From CALODP01 sp942492055 (GTDB taxonomy: Bacteria; Bacteroidota; Ignavibacteria; Ignavibacteriales; Melioribacteraceae), in contig CALODP010000007.1 of the NCBI GenBank assembly GCA_942492055.1, positions 1-64,000 on the forward strand: 64,000 nucleotides of DNA, read 5' to 3'. Below, in pieces: positions 9,506 through 17,755 of this stretch. Every line of letters begins with the position of its first letter. The stretch's first letter is position 1. The position numbers and the translations under genes are program-made. The notes under the pieces are model-generated. The model searched no databases. It was not told where the DNA came from and saw only the letters and a list, made by a program, of their open reading frames with translations.

Positions 9506-10384
9506 TTAAGATAATTTCCGGTTCCTAATCTTGAATCCCTCAATAAAGCCAATGACATGGGCTTTTATTTGTGATACACTTCGAATAACCAGAATAATAT
9601 AAATCAGATCCAGACAGAAAACACGAAAGCAAAAGCGTTTTCTAACTCTTTTATATTTCTTGGAAAGATAGACAAGATTTCTTACAAAATAGAAGCGCTT
9701 AAAATCACTCATCTTTTCAAAATAATGGATAAAGAAACCGAAATTAACTTCCTTTGCCATAAATAGAGGATGATAAACCAGAGAATCAGTTATTGTAGAG
9801 AATCTTATTCCTCCTTCAAGCATCCTAAGATAGTATTCTATCTCATCTCCGCGAATAAATAGATCTTGTAAAGGTAAACCAAACTTTGCAATTACCTTGC
9901 TGGAGAAAAGCGTGCCGTTAAAAAAATTAGCTCCCTCAATTTCTTTTCGCGAACCGATTTCCGATCTTTTTCTATAAATTCTTTTTTCTCTCTCATCATA
10001 TAATGTACTTACTAATATATCTTCGTCAAGATCGGAAATCATCAGAGAATTATAAACTACATCCTCAGACACGACAGCATTCAGCAAATTAAGGAGGGAA
10101 TCCTCGGAGGGAATCGCATCGTCATCCATCACCCACACCCAATCATAACCGGCATCGTATGCTTTTGATATTCCGGTCTTAAATCCTCCTGCTCCACCCA
10201 GATTTCCCTGTCGGAAATAGATAAAATCATTTTGCGTAAGACACCATTCTTGGGTTCCATCACTACTATCGTTATCGATTATGTATAGAGCATCCGGCTT
10301 TCGTGTCATCTTCCCGAAAGCGGCAACACACTTTTTCAAATCTTCAATTCGATCTCTTGTTACAACTACTGCAGCTACTTTCAT
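9506..10384 (-). CDS. GT2 glycosyltransferase, probable galactofuranosyltransferase
   Basis: The 292-residue protein contains VVVTRDR at the N-terminus, IIDNDSSDGTQEW near residue 36, the NLGGAGGF motif at 61-68 and a VMDDDA metal site at 86-90. This combination is typical of GlfT-like enzymes that add galactofuranose from UDP-Galf. The neighbour supports it: the gene overlaps by 4 nt with glf, which makes UDP-Galf. A basic stretch (KYKRVRKRF) and a hydrophobic segment near the C-terminus suggest membrane association. The family assignment is firm; the sugar specificity is inferred from context. Confidence 0.88.
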   Translation of the reverse strand: MKVAAVVVTRDRIEDLKKCVAAFGKMTRKPDALYIIDNDSSDGTQEWCLTQNDFIYFRQGNLGGAGGFKTGISKAYDAGYDWVWVMDDDAIPSEDSLLNLLNAVVSEDVVYNSLMISDLDEDILVSTLYDEREKRIYRKRSEIGSRKEIEGANFFNGTLFSSKVIAKFGLPLQDLFIRGDEIEYYLRMLEGGIRFSTITDSLVYHPLFMAKEVNFGFFIHYFEKMSDFKRFYFVRNLVYLSKKYKRVRKRFCFRVFCLDLIYIILVIRSVSQIKAHVIGFIEGFKIRNRKLS

Positions 10385-11505
10385 TGCAACTCATCTTTCA
10401 AATCATCAAAAAAGTGAAGTGCTCTTGCTATACATTCATCCATAGTGTAATACCTATACTCGGCCAATCGTCCCAGGAATCTTACTTTCCCTGATATTTT
10501 ATCAGCCTCTTCGGAGTACTTTCTGTAGATATCTTTGTTCCCCTTTGTCAACACCGGATAGCACGGCTCCCCTTCGTTTTGCGCATATTCAATCCCGATT
10601 GTAGTGGAATCACTCTTCTGTCCTGTCAGTTGTTTAAACTCGGTTTTTCGATGATATTGTTCCTTTCCCATATAATTAACAACAGGAGCAGGTAAATATT
10701 TTTCTTCGGGATATTTTTCAAATTCTATTTTAAACGATCTGTAGGAAAGTTTACCGAATTTATAATCAAAATATCTATCGATAGGGCCGGTATATATCAA
10801 ATTCTCATACTCTATTTCTTTGGCAACATCATGATAATCTTTATTCAGCAAAACTCGGATATTATCACTAACAAGGATCCGTTCGAACATTTTAGCAAAA
10901 CCATCCCTTGGCATAAATTGATATTGATCAGTAAAATATCTCGAATCATCATTTAATCTAGGATGAATTCTTCCGCAAACCAGTGGCGCCAAATCTTTAG
11001 GTGAATACCCCCACTGCTTCTTGGTGTAGTTTTCAAAAAAACTCTCAAATAACTCTTTTCCAACTTGATTTACAATAACATCCTCGGAATTGGTGATAGG
11101 AAATCTCTTCTCTCTTTTCGTATCAAGAAATTCCTTTACCTCTTCTTCCGTTGCAAGCTGTTTCCCAAAGAACTGATTAATAGTATCTCTGTTTATAGGA
11201 ACCGGATAATATTCACCATTCAACTTTGCCAAAACAGAATGCTCGTAAAAATCCCACTCTGTATATTTCGATAGATATTCAAAAACTCTTGTACTATTTG
11301 TGTGAAAAATATGAGGGCCGTATTTATGAATCAAAATCCCGTTCGAATCAAAACAATCAAATACATTTCCTCCGATGTGATCCCTTTTTTCAAGGACAAA
11401 AACTTTTTTATTCAATTCATTTGCAAGTCTTTCGGCAATAACACAACCGGACAAACCTGCTCCTACAATTAAATAATCACATTTATAATCATCATTCGTA
11501 ATCAT
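10381..11505 (-). CDS. glf: UDP-galactopyranose mutase
   Basis: This flavoenzyme converts UDP-galactopyranose to UDP-galactofuranose, the donor for galactofuranose in surface glycans. At 374 residues it has normal length. The FAD-binding motif YLIVGAGLSG is at residues 11-20, followed by VFVLEKRDHIGGN and the mutase signature KYGPHIFHT. It overlaps its downstream galactofuranosyltransferase by 4 nt and the upstream flippase by 14 nt, so the three are translationally coupled. The gene product set (flippase, UDP-Galf synthesis, transfer) argues for a lipid-linked glycan containing galactofuranose. Confidence 0.96.
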   Translation of the reverse strand: MITNDDYKCDYLIVGAGLSGCVIAERLANELNKKVFVLEKRDHIGGNVFDCFDSNGILIHKYGPHIFHTNSTRVFEYLSKYTEWDFYEHSVLAKLNGEYYPVPINRDTINQFFGKQLATEEEVKEFLDTKREKRFPITNSEDVIVNQVGKELFESFFENYTKKQWGYSPKDLAPLVCGRIHPRLNDDSRYFTDQYQFMPRDGFAKMFERILVSDNIRVLLNKDYHDVAKEIEYENLIYTGPIDRYFDYKFGKLSYRSFKIEFEKYPEEKYLPAPVVNYMGKEQYHRKTEFKQLTGQKSDSTTIGIEYAQNEGEPCYPVLTKGNKDIYRKYSEEADKISGKVRFLGRLAEYRYYTMDECIARALHFFDDLKDELQ

Positions 11506-12757
11506 TTGGTAATAAACCTTTTCTTGCCAAAAACATAAACATTACAATTGTTACTAAAATTTCAACTAGGGCAAAATTCATTGCGGCTCCGATTGCACCG
11601 AAAAGTGGTATGAATACAAAAGCGAAGAACAGACTAATTACCGCACCTATACTTACAATTACTCTAAACATTTTATCATGTCCTGTATTAAGCATTATCT
11701 GAATTCCAAATACATTGCTTAGGAATACAATAAAAGGAACCCACGCCAATATTCTCATTATAACTATTGATTGATAATAATCTTTTCCGACAACAATTAG
11801 TATAAACTGATCCGCAAAAAGAAAAACCAAAAGAGATATAGAAAAGGCAACTACTCCTCCTTTTAACAGTAATTCTTTTACGAAAAGCATCCCCTCAATT
11901 CTCTTTTCTTTCAACATTTTCGCGACTTTCGGATATACTGCTTGAGTTAATGTATAGAGGAAATTTTGCAAAGCTATTCTGATTTTATCAGCAGCGGCAA
12001 AATAACCAACTACTTCATTCCCCGCTATCAATCCTAAAATGAATGTATTCGAATTAACATAAATAGTTGTCGAAATCTTGGACAAAAACAAATCCCAACC
12101 CTCTGATAAGCATTCCTTTATCTGTTGAATCGTAACAAAATGAAATTTCGTGCCTAATCTGTTAGCTTGCCATACTGAAAAAACGCCAATAATTATATAG
12201 GTCAAACCGTTAAGTAAAAGCAGAATATCAATATCTTCATATCCGTGTACAAATAGAAATATTGCAACAACGTAACCTATTCGTGTAGGAAGAGTGATGT
12301 ATAATAAATACTCCATCTTCTCGATACCTTGAAAAAACCACTGCGAATAGAGAGTCATGCCAATTGCGAATGTAAAGCCGAAAAGATAGAGAGAAAAATA
12401 ATCGTTCATTACATCTATTATGGAAACAACCCCGAGGAATAGAATTCCTCCACTAAAAAGAAGTATCATTTTGGCTATCAAAACCGAGCTAAATATTTCC
12501 GATACTTTTTCCTTATTATCTCTATGAATTGAAAGGCTTCTTGTCGCGGATAAATTAAAACCGTAGTCAGTAAACATTACAAAATAATTTACAAATGCCA
12601 AAATAAAACTATATAATCCGTATCCTTCAGGAGCTAAGACACGAACCATATAAGGCAAAGTGATAAACGTGATAATATAATTACCAATTTGCAGTGCATA
12701 TAACGCGCTCAAATTCTTAAAAAGTATTTTATTTTTGAATGGCAATATTATCCACAA
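11492..12757 (-). CDS. Polysaccharide flippase (Wzx/MATE-like)
   Basis: A 421-residue integral membrane protein with about twelve hydrophobic helices. The N-terminal segment NLSALYALQIGNYIITFITLPYMVRVLAPEGYG is the conserved start of the polysaccharide-synthesis flippase family (quoted in part: PYMVRVLAPEGYG). It would flip undecaprenyl-linked oligosaccharides across the inner membrane. Its 3' end overlaps glf by 14 nt. It lies 44 nt downstream of the EnvC-like gene, so read-through from the envelope operon is possible. Confidence 0.92.
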   Translation of the reverse strand: MWIILPFKNKILFKNLSALYALQIGNYIITFITLPYMVRVLAPEGYGLYSFILAFVNYFVMFTDYGFNLSATRSLSIHRDNKEKVSEIFSSVLIAKMILLFSGGILFLGVVSIIDVMNDYFSLYLFGFTFAIGMTLYSQWFFQGIEKMEYLLYITLPTRIGYVVAIFLFVHGYEDIDILLLLNGLTYIIIGVFSVWQANRLGTKFHFVTIQQIKECLSEGWDLFLSKISTTIYVNSNTFILGLIAGNEVVGYFAAADKIRIALQNFLYTLTQAVYPKVAKMLKEKRIEGMLFVKELLLKGGVVAFSISLLVFLFADQFILIVVGKDYYQSIVIMRILAWVPFIVFLSNVFGIQIMLNTGHDKMFRVIVSIGAVISLFFAFVFIPLFGAIGAAMNFALVEILVTIVMFMFLARKGLLPNDYE

Positions 12758-12801
12758 TCATGTTTGAATAGAATTATGATAATTTAGTAAAAATAGGCAT
12801 G

Positions 12802-14016
12802 TTATTTCTTAGCTAACCAAATTTCAGGATCTTGATAGTTTCTATCGTTCCAAATCTCAAAATGAAAGATACTCCCCTCAAGACTTTCGTTTACTTTGCC
12901 AAGAACTTCTCCTGCTTCCAGCTTTTTCCCCTCCTCAACCTCAATATTATCAACATGTCCGTAAACAGTTCGATAATTGTCCGGATGAGTAACGATAATA
13001 ACACTTCCGTAACCGGGAATCCACTTAATTGTTGAAACAACTCCCTCGGCTACATTTCTTACGGGGGAATCTTTACGTGTACTAATATCAATACCGTAAT
13101 TAATGGTAACTGTGTTTAACTCAATATTTTTGTTCTTACCGAATTTTCTAATAACTTTCCCTTTTCTTACAGGCCACCCCATCTTTCCTTTCAGATTGGA
13201 AAACTTTTTCATCTTAGCGAAATCGAAACTCTCTCTCTCCGAGACTTCCTTTCCCTTCAATCTGTCTTCCCGAATTTTCTTTTGACGATTTCTCTCTTCG
13301 GCAATCAATTTGTTGATCAAATCTTTAATCAGAACTTCTGCTTTTCTTTTTTCATCTATCTCAGTCTCTACGGAACGAGTATCATCTTTAAGCTTGGATA
13401 AATATACTTTCTTTTCGGAAATCCTATTATTCAACCTACCAATTTCACCGTTTTTTCTTCTAATAAGAGTATTTTTTCTCTCTTTCTTGCTTTTAAGCTC
13501 TCTTGTAATGTTTTCAGCCTTTGTAAGACTCGTTTTTAATTGTTCCAATACTCTGGAATTATGAGAGGTGATATATTCCATATGCTTCATGCGTATCATC
13601 GCTTGGTTTATTGATTCGGATGAAAGAAGTAAAGAAAGCTTCGACTTTCTGCCGTACATATATTCCCATCTGATATATTTGGAATATGACTCTCGCAGTA
13701 TATCAATCTTTTTGTAAATGATCTCTATTTCACTCTCTTCCTTTACAATTCTTGTTTCGAGATTCTTTTCTTCCTTTACTATTTTTTTCAGATATCTATC
13801 TACGATATGTTTCTGATGATCAATTTTCTTGATTATTATTTGAGATTCACTCTCTTCGCTTTTCAGAACTTTTAATTCTGCCTCAAGTTTTGTAATTCCT
13901 TCACGAAGACTTTCTAATTCTTTACTTTTTGAATCCAGCCTTTCGTTATTCTGAGCCAATGTTAAAGAAGAGACCAAAATCAGACCCAAAGCGATATATC
14001 CGAATCGAATTACCAT
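12802..14016 (-). CDS. EnvC-like murein hydrolase activator (degenerate M23)
   Basis: This 404-residue exported protein has a signal peptide (to about residue 21), a long charged coiled coil (about 22-265) and a C-terminal M23/LytM domain (about 280-402). The domain keeps the fold motifs GKMGWPVRKG, YGSVIIVTHPDN and VYGHVDN but two of the zinc-site positions are changed: the first His of HxGxD is Asn306 (NYGID) and the first His of HxH is Ile383 (IFHFE). It is therefore expected to be catalytically dead and to activate amidases, as EnvC does, during cell separation. It overlaps the DUF4292 lipoprotein gene by 7 nt. The TPR, DUF4292 and EnvC-like order is common in Bacteroidota. Confidence 0.88.
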   Translation of the reverse strand: MVIRFGYIALGLILVSSLTLAQNNERLDSKSKELESLREGITKLEAELKVLKSEESESQIIIKKIDHQKHIVDRYLKKIVKEEKNLETRIVKEESEIEIIYKKIDILRESYSKYIRWEYMYGRKSKLSLLLSSESINQAMIRMKHMEYITSHNSRVLEQLKTSLTKAENITRELKSKKERKNTLIRRKNGEIGRLNNRISEKKVYLSKLKDDTRSVETEIDEKRKAEVLIKDLINKLIAEERNRQKKIREDRLKGKEVSERESFDFAKMKKFSNLKGKMGWPVRKGKVIRKFGKNKNIELNTVTINYGIDISTRKDSPVRNVAEGVVSTIKWIPGYGSVIIVTHPDNYRTVYGHVDNIEVEEGKKLEAGEVLGKVNESLEGSIFHFEIWNDRNYQDPEIWLAKK

Positions 14017-14798
14017 TCAATCTTTTTTACATCATTTGGAACATCTAATTTTAACGCGGAAAGCTTTTCATTAACTTTGATTTTACGATACTCGATATTA
14101 ATCTTCTCCTCCTTAGCCTTATTCTCAATTGTTGTTATATAAGGAATCGGTACATTTTCAAAATTACGAAAATCAGTATACTCACCACTGAATAGAACTT
14201 TCTTCTTACTATCTTCAATCTTGTAATTGGTTATTGCCAGTGATTCCACTTCAACTTTGTAATACGAATTCTTTCCGGAAAGAGTGTCATTGTATGTCAA
14301 ATAGTAAGAATCTTCCTTTTGAGAATAGTCATCCGGTTCCTTTCGCAGCTTATCGGTCAGATTAATTGATCCGGCAAAGGCATCCATCAAATCATCGAAA
14401 GAGAGATCAACCTTGAACAATCTCTTCAATAATTCTTTGCTTTTCTCACCTGTATAATAATTATTTCGCATAACATCATAGAAAGCAAAATGATATTTGG
14501 TTACTAACACATGAGCCAAATCGATACCGAATGGGCCATAAACCGATACCTTTATCGAATCCGGTTTTTTCATCGAGATTTCAAAAGTCGCGTTGGCTGA
14601 AAAATCAGGACTATCTACGCTCAAAACACCGGTTCCGTGAAACGTTTTTATCATTCTACGATTTCCTTCCAATTTTTTAACCAAACGATTGGAAGGAAGA
14701 ATTCTTTCGGTTGTAACTTCTTTAGTTGTAGCGCATCCGGAAAAAAGGACACTGATTATAATTGCAAACAATACAAATGAAAGAAAATTATTTTTCAC
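14010..14798 (-). CDS. DUF4292-family lipoprotein
   Basis: The 262-residue protein has a lipoprotein signal with lipobox LFSGC (Cys22), then a beta-rich body that opens with FHGTGVLSVDSPDFSANATFEI and SIKVSVYGPFGIDLA, resembling DUF4292 proteins with a LolB-like fold. The function of this family is not established; a role in outer-membrane lipoprotein handling is a structural inference. It is coupled to the EnvC-like gene (7-nt overlap) and lies 8 nt after the TPR lipoprotein gene. Confidence 0.83.
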   Translation of the reverse strand: MKNNFLSFVLFAIIISVLFSGCATTKEVTTERILPSNRLVKKLEGNRRMIKTFHGTGVLSVDSPDFSANATFEISMKKPDSIKVSVYGPFGIDLAHVLVTKYHFAFYDVMRNNYYTGEKSKELLKRLFKVDLSFDDLMDAFAGSINLTDKLRKEPDDYSQKEDSYYLTYNDTLSGKNSYYKVEVESLAITNYKIEDSKKKVLFSGEYTDFRNFENVPIPYITTIENKAKEEKINIEYRKIKVNEKLSALKLDVPNDVKKIEW

Positions 14799-14806
14799 AA
14801 ATCACC

Positions 14807-16603
14807 TTATTCAATTTTATTCTTTATTTCTTCAAGAGTAGGATCAAGCTCCAAGGCTTTTCTCCAAAGTTCTCTTGCCTTTTTTCGATTATTCATCTTC
14901 TCATAAACATCACCGAGATGATCAATTAAAGTAGCATTCTCTTTATCATTATCAATAGCCTTTAGAATATAAGTCTTGGCATTTTCAAAATCACCAAGCT
15001 TATAATATATCCATCCGATTGTATCAAGATAAGAGGAGCTATTCGGATCCGCTTTTACAGCGATTTCCGCCATCTTCAACGCTTCGTCAAGCTTTATTCC
15101 CCGTTCAGCTAAAGAATAGGCATAATTATTTAGTAATAATACATTTGTCGAATCAATTGTAATTGCTTTTTGATATATCTCATCACTCTTTTCCCAGTTT
15201 TTCTGGGAATCGTATATTAAACCGACGGTTCCTAATAATTCAACATCATTCGGGGTTATTTCCAAAGCCTTTTCCAAATAGATCAAAGCGGCCTCGGGTT
15301 TCTTTAACTGATTAAGAGTAAAACCATATGCGTGCAAGGCTGTAATGTCATTCGGACTAATATTTACCGCCCTTTCAAGGGATGGAAGAGCCTCTCTATG
15401 TTTCTGCTTTTGCGACAAAGATAATCCGTGGATAATATTTATCACAAAACTTTCGGGAAATTTCTGAACTGCCTTTCCCATCTCTTCTATTGCTTTATCC
15501 ACTTTACCGAACTGAAACAAAACTATCCCGTATCGTTCCAAAAGTTGCGAATTCCATTGCGATAGACTAACAGCTTTTGAGAAATATTTGACTGCGTTCG
15601 AATCATTATTCTCCATTACCGCTATCTCTCCCAAATAGGCGTTTATCTGCCAATCGGTTGAATCTTTACTCACTCTTTCAATGACCAGCTTTGCAAATGG
15701 TATTAAAGAAGAATCTCTGGATATCTCCGCCATATATGCGGAGGCAATTTTCACTTTTGTATTAAAATTTATCTTATCACTATTAACTAGCTTCAAATAT
15801 TCTTGCGAGCCCTCTTCCCACTTTTCCAGTTGGATTAAAGCATTTGCTTTGTATTCGATAAGGGCCAAATCATTCGGAAACGCCGCCAAAGCTTCATTGG
15901 CCAAAGCTATAGCCTTATCGCTTTTCTTTATCTTCAGACAAGATTCTATTAATAATTTCTTTAACTCAACATTAGATGGATTCAATTCCAAAAGATATTC
16001 AACAGTCTTTATGGTTTTATCTACGTTCCCCATTCTTTCATTCAGATCAGCAATTTTAATCAAAACATTCCACTCGGGGCCTGTTATTTTCAGTAGCTTT
16101 TCATAAAGAGCCATTGCGTAATTTGGACGAGTTTTCTCATATATTCCGGCAAGGTTGTAATAAGATTGGGTATGCAAAGAATCCAAACCGATTATTTTCT
16201 CGTAATATGCCGCAGCCGAATCTTTTTGATCAGCAATTTTGAAAATATTAGCCAAAAGAAAATTATACTCGATATTTTTCGGAGCCATCTTTACCGCGTT
16301 CCTTGCGTGGTTTACTGCCATCGAAAGCTTATCCAATATCAGATAACTTTTCCCGAGAGTAAAATGAATTCCCGCGCTCGGATCCAAATTTAGGGCTTCC
16401 TGATATTCCAAAATTGCTTCGGCATATTGCCCCTTCATTTCATAGACAGATCCCCGAATAAAATGATCTTGAGCAACCTTAATCAATTCGGATTTCCTCG
16501 GTTCGTTACTTTCGGAAATATCACCGATTTTACTTCCCGATGAACACGCTATCCCCATAATAGCGATTGCAATATATAGTATTAATTTCTTCATTATATT
16601 CAA
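14807..16603 (-). CDS. TPR-repeat lipoprotein
   Basis: A 598-residue lipoprotein with lipobox MGIAC (Cys20) followed by roughly fifteen tetratricopeptide repeats (for example YAEAILEYQEALNLDPSAG, PEAALIYLEKALEITPNDVE, AKTYILKAIDNDKENATLI) that fill the whole mature chain. Such proteins are scaffolds at the inner face of the outer membrane or in the periplasm. It is the first gene of the run TPR, DUF4292, EnvC-like. The alternative start MKK four codons later (after MNI) is equally possible. No partner can be named from sequence. Confidence 0.88.
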   Translation of the reverse strand: MNIMKKLILYIAIAIMGIACSSGSKIGDISESNEPRKSELIKVAQDHFIRGSVYEMKGQYAEAILEYQEALNLDPSAGIHFTLGKSYLILDKLSMAVNHARNAVKMAPKNIEYNFLLANIFKIADQKDSAAAYYEKIIGLDSLHTQSYYNLAGIYEKTRPNYAMALYEKLLKITGPEWNVLIKIADLNERMGNVDKTIKTVEYLLELNPSNVELKKLLIESCLKIKKSDKAIALANEALAAFPNDLALIEYKANALIQLEKWEEGSQEYLKLVNSDKINFNTKVKIASAYMAEISRDSSLIPFAKLVIERVSKDSTDWQINAYLGEIAVMENNDSNAVKYFSKAVSLSQWNSQLLERYGIVLFQFGKVDKAIEEMGKAVQKFPESFVINIIHGLSLSQKQKHREALPSLERAVNISPNDITALHAYGFTLNQLKKPEAALIYLEKALEITPNDVELLGTVGLIYDSQKNWEKSDEIYQKAITIDSTNVLLLNNYAYSLAERGIKLDEALKMAEIAVKADPNSSSYLDTIGWIYYKLGDFENAKTYILKAIDNDKENATLIDHLGDVYEKMNNRKKARELWRKALELDPTLEEIKNKIE

Positions 16604-16714
16604 ATTTATAAAACCAGAATTTATACTTACACAAACTCAAACACAAGTGATAAATAGTTCATTCATAGCAAATACATAATATCTACCGAATATGTTCCCA
16701 CTGGCAAGTAATGT

Positions 16715-17668
16715 TTAGAAAATCATGTCATCTTCTACGGAATAGAGAATATTCAGATAACTCTCATAACGCTCTACGGAAATTTCCTCTTCGTTAACCG
16801 CGTCTACAATAGCGCATCCTGGCTCATGGTTATGTGTACATGTGTTGAATTTGCAATCGTGAATAAAAGGTTGAAATTCAATAAAATAATGGCACAAATC
16901 CTCTTTTGTAATTCCGTACGGATCTATTTCCCTAACTCCCGGAGTATCAATAATAAAGGTATTCGGTGCAACTTCTTTCTTTGTTCCCGTAACTGTCGTG
17001 TGTCTCCCTTTCAGAGTAGCTTCACTTACTTCCCCTACTCTGAAATTCAATTCGGGATAAAGAGCATTAAGTAATGAAGATTTCCCAACACCCGATTGTC
17101 CCCAAAAAACATTGCTACCATTGCGCATCGTCTCTCGAAGCTCTTCTAATCCAATATTCTCCGTTACACTTGTAATAAGAACTTTATAACCGATCTCCTC
17201 ATATAATTCCTTCCATGGAATGATATAATCCTCATCATCCAAATCATATTTATTGATCACAATAATCGGTTCGATATGGGAACTCTCCCCCGCTACCAAA
17301 ATTCTATCAAGCATTCTGTTATTAAAGGATGGTTGGGCAACACTGGTAATAATAAAAAGTCGATCAATATTACTGGCGATAATCTGTTCCAGTCTTTCCC
17401 CTCTGAATGAAGCTCCCTTTATCTTCGGAGCTTTTCGGGATAGATGATTCTTTCTTTCGAAAATTTCGAATATGGTTCCGGTACCATCGTCATTCGGATT
17501 ATACTCTACAGTATCACCGATAACGGCAACATCAATTATGGAAAGCTTATCCTTTTTCAGAGCATATTTTTTCTTGAACTTACCTCTGAGATTACATCGT
17601 ATCTCTTTTCCCTCTTCGGAAAACACATAATAATCTTTGCTTTCTATTCGTATTATTTCGCCTTTTAT
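16715..17668 (-). CDS. rsgA: Ribosome small-subunit GTPase RsgA, probable AUA start
   Basis: RsgA is a circularly permuted GTPase that acts in late 30S assembly. Numbering from the conventional GTG at 17626 (303 residues): OB-fold region with RGKFKKK, NKYD (G4) at 125-128, the P-loop GQSGVGKSSL at 176-185, DTPG (G3) at 227-230, and the zinc site Cys258, Cys263, His265, Cys271. From GTG the first OB strand is missing. In the same frame, 14 codons upstream, an ATA codon at 17666-17668 sits 5 nt after a perfect AGGAGG, and the extension (IKGEIIRIESKDYYV) matches the family's usual N-terminus. No ATG, GTG or TTG exists between the upstream stop and 17626. I therefore favour AUA initiation; a sequencing error or point mutation from ATG is the alternative. 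Confidence 0.9.
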   Translation of the reverse strand: MKGEIIRIESKDYYVFSEEGKEIRCNLRGKFKKKYALKKDKLSIIDVAVIGDTVEYNPNDDGTGTIFEIFERKNHLSRKAPKIKGASFRGERLEQIIASNIDRLFIITSVAQPSFNNRMLDRILVAGESSHIEPIIVINKYDLDDEDYIIPWKELYEEIGYKVLITSVTENIGLEELRETMRNGSNVFWGQSGVGKSSLLNALYPELNFRVGEVSEATLKGRHTTVTGTKKEVAPNTFIIDTPGVREIDPYGITKEDLCHYFIEFQPFIHDCKFNTCTHNHEPGCAIVDAVNEEEISVERYESYLNILYSVEDDMIF

Positions 17669-17673
17669 TTCGA

Positions 17674-17679
17674 CCTCCT
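17674..17679 (-). promoter_or_regulatory. Shine-Dalgarno that decides the rsgA start
   Basis: A perfect AGGAGG on the minus strand with 5 nt (TCGAA) before an in-frame ATA codon. The only standard start codon in frame (GTG at 17624-17626) is about 47 nt away from it, too far to use this site. Confidence 0.7.
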
Positions 17680-17685
17680 ATTAAC

Positions 17686-17723
17686 AAAAAAAAGCATCTT
17701 ACCTTTTAAAGATAAGATGCTTT
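17686..17723 (-). terminator. Terminator between the FadL-like gene and rsgA
   Basis: A perfect 11-bp stem (17691-17701 with 17713-17723, AAAGCATCTTA/TAAGATGCTTT) followed on the minus strand by eight T. It closes the upstream operon just before the rsgA ribosome binding site. Confidence 0.9.
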
Positions 17724-17755
17724 GCAAAAGTAATCAAATTTGGGGTTTCAAAACA

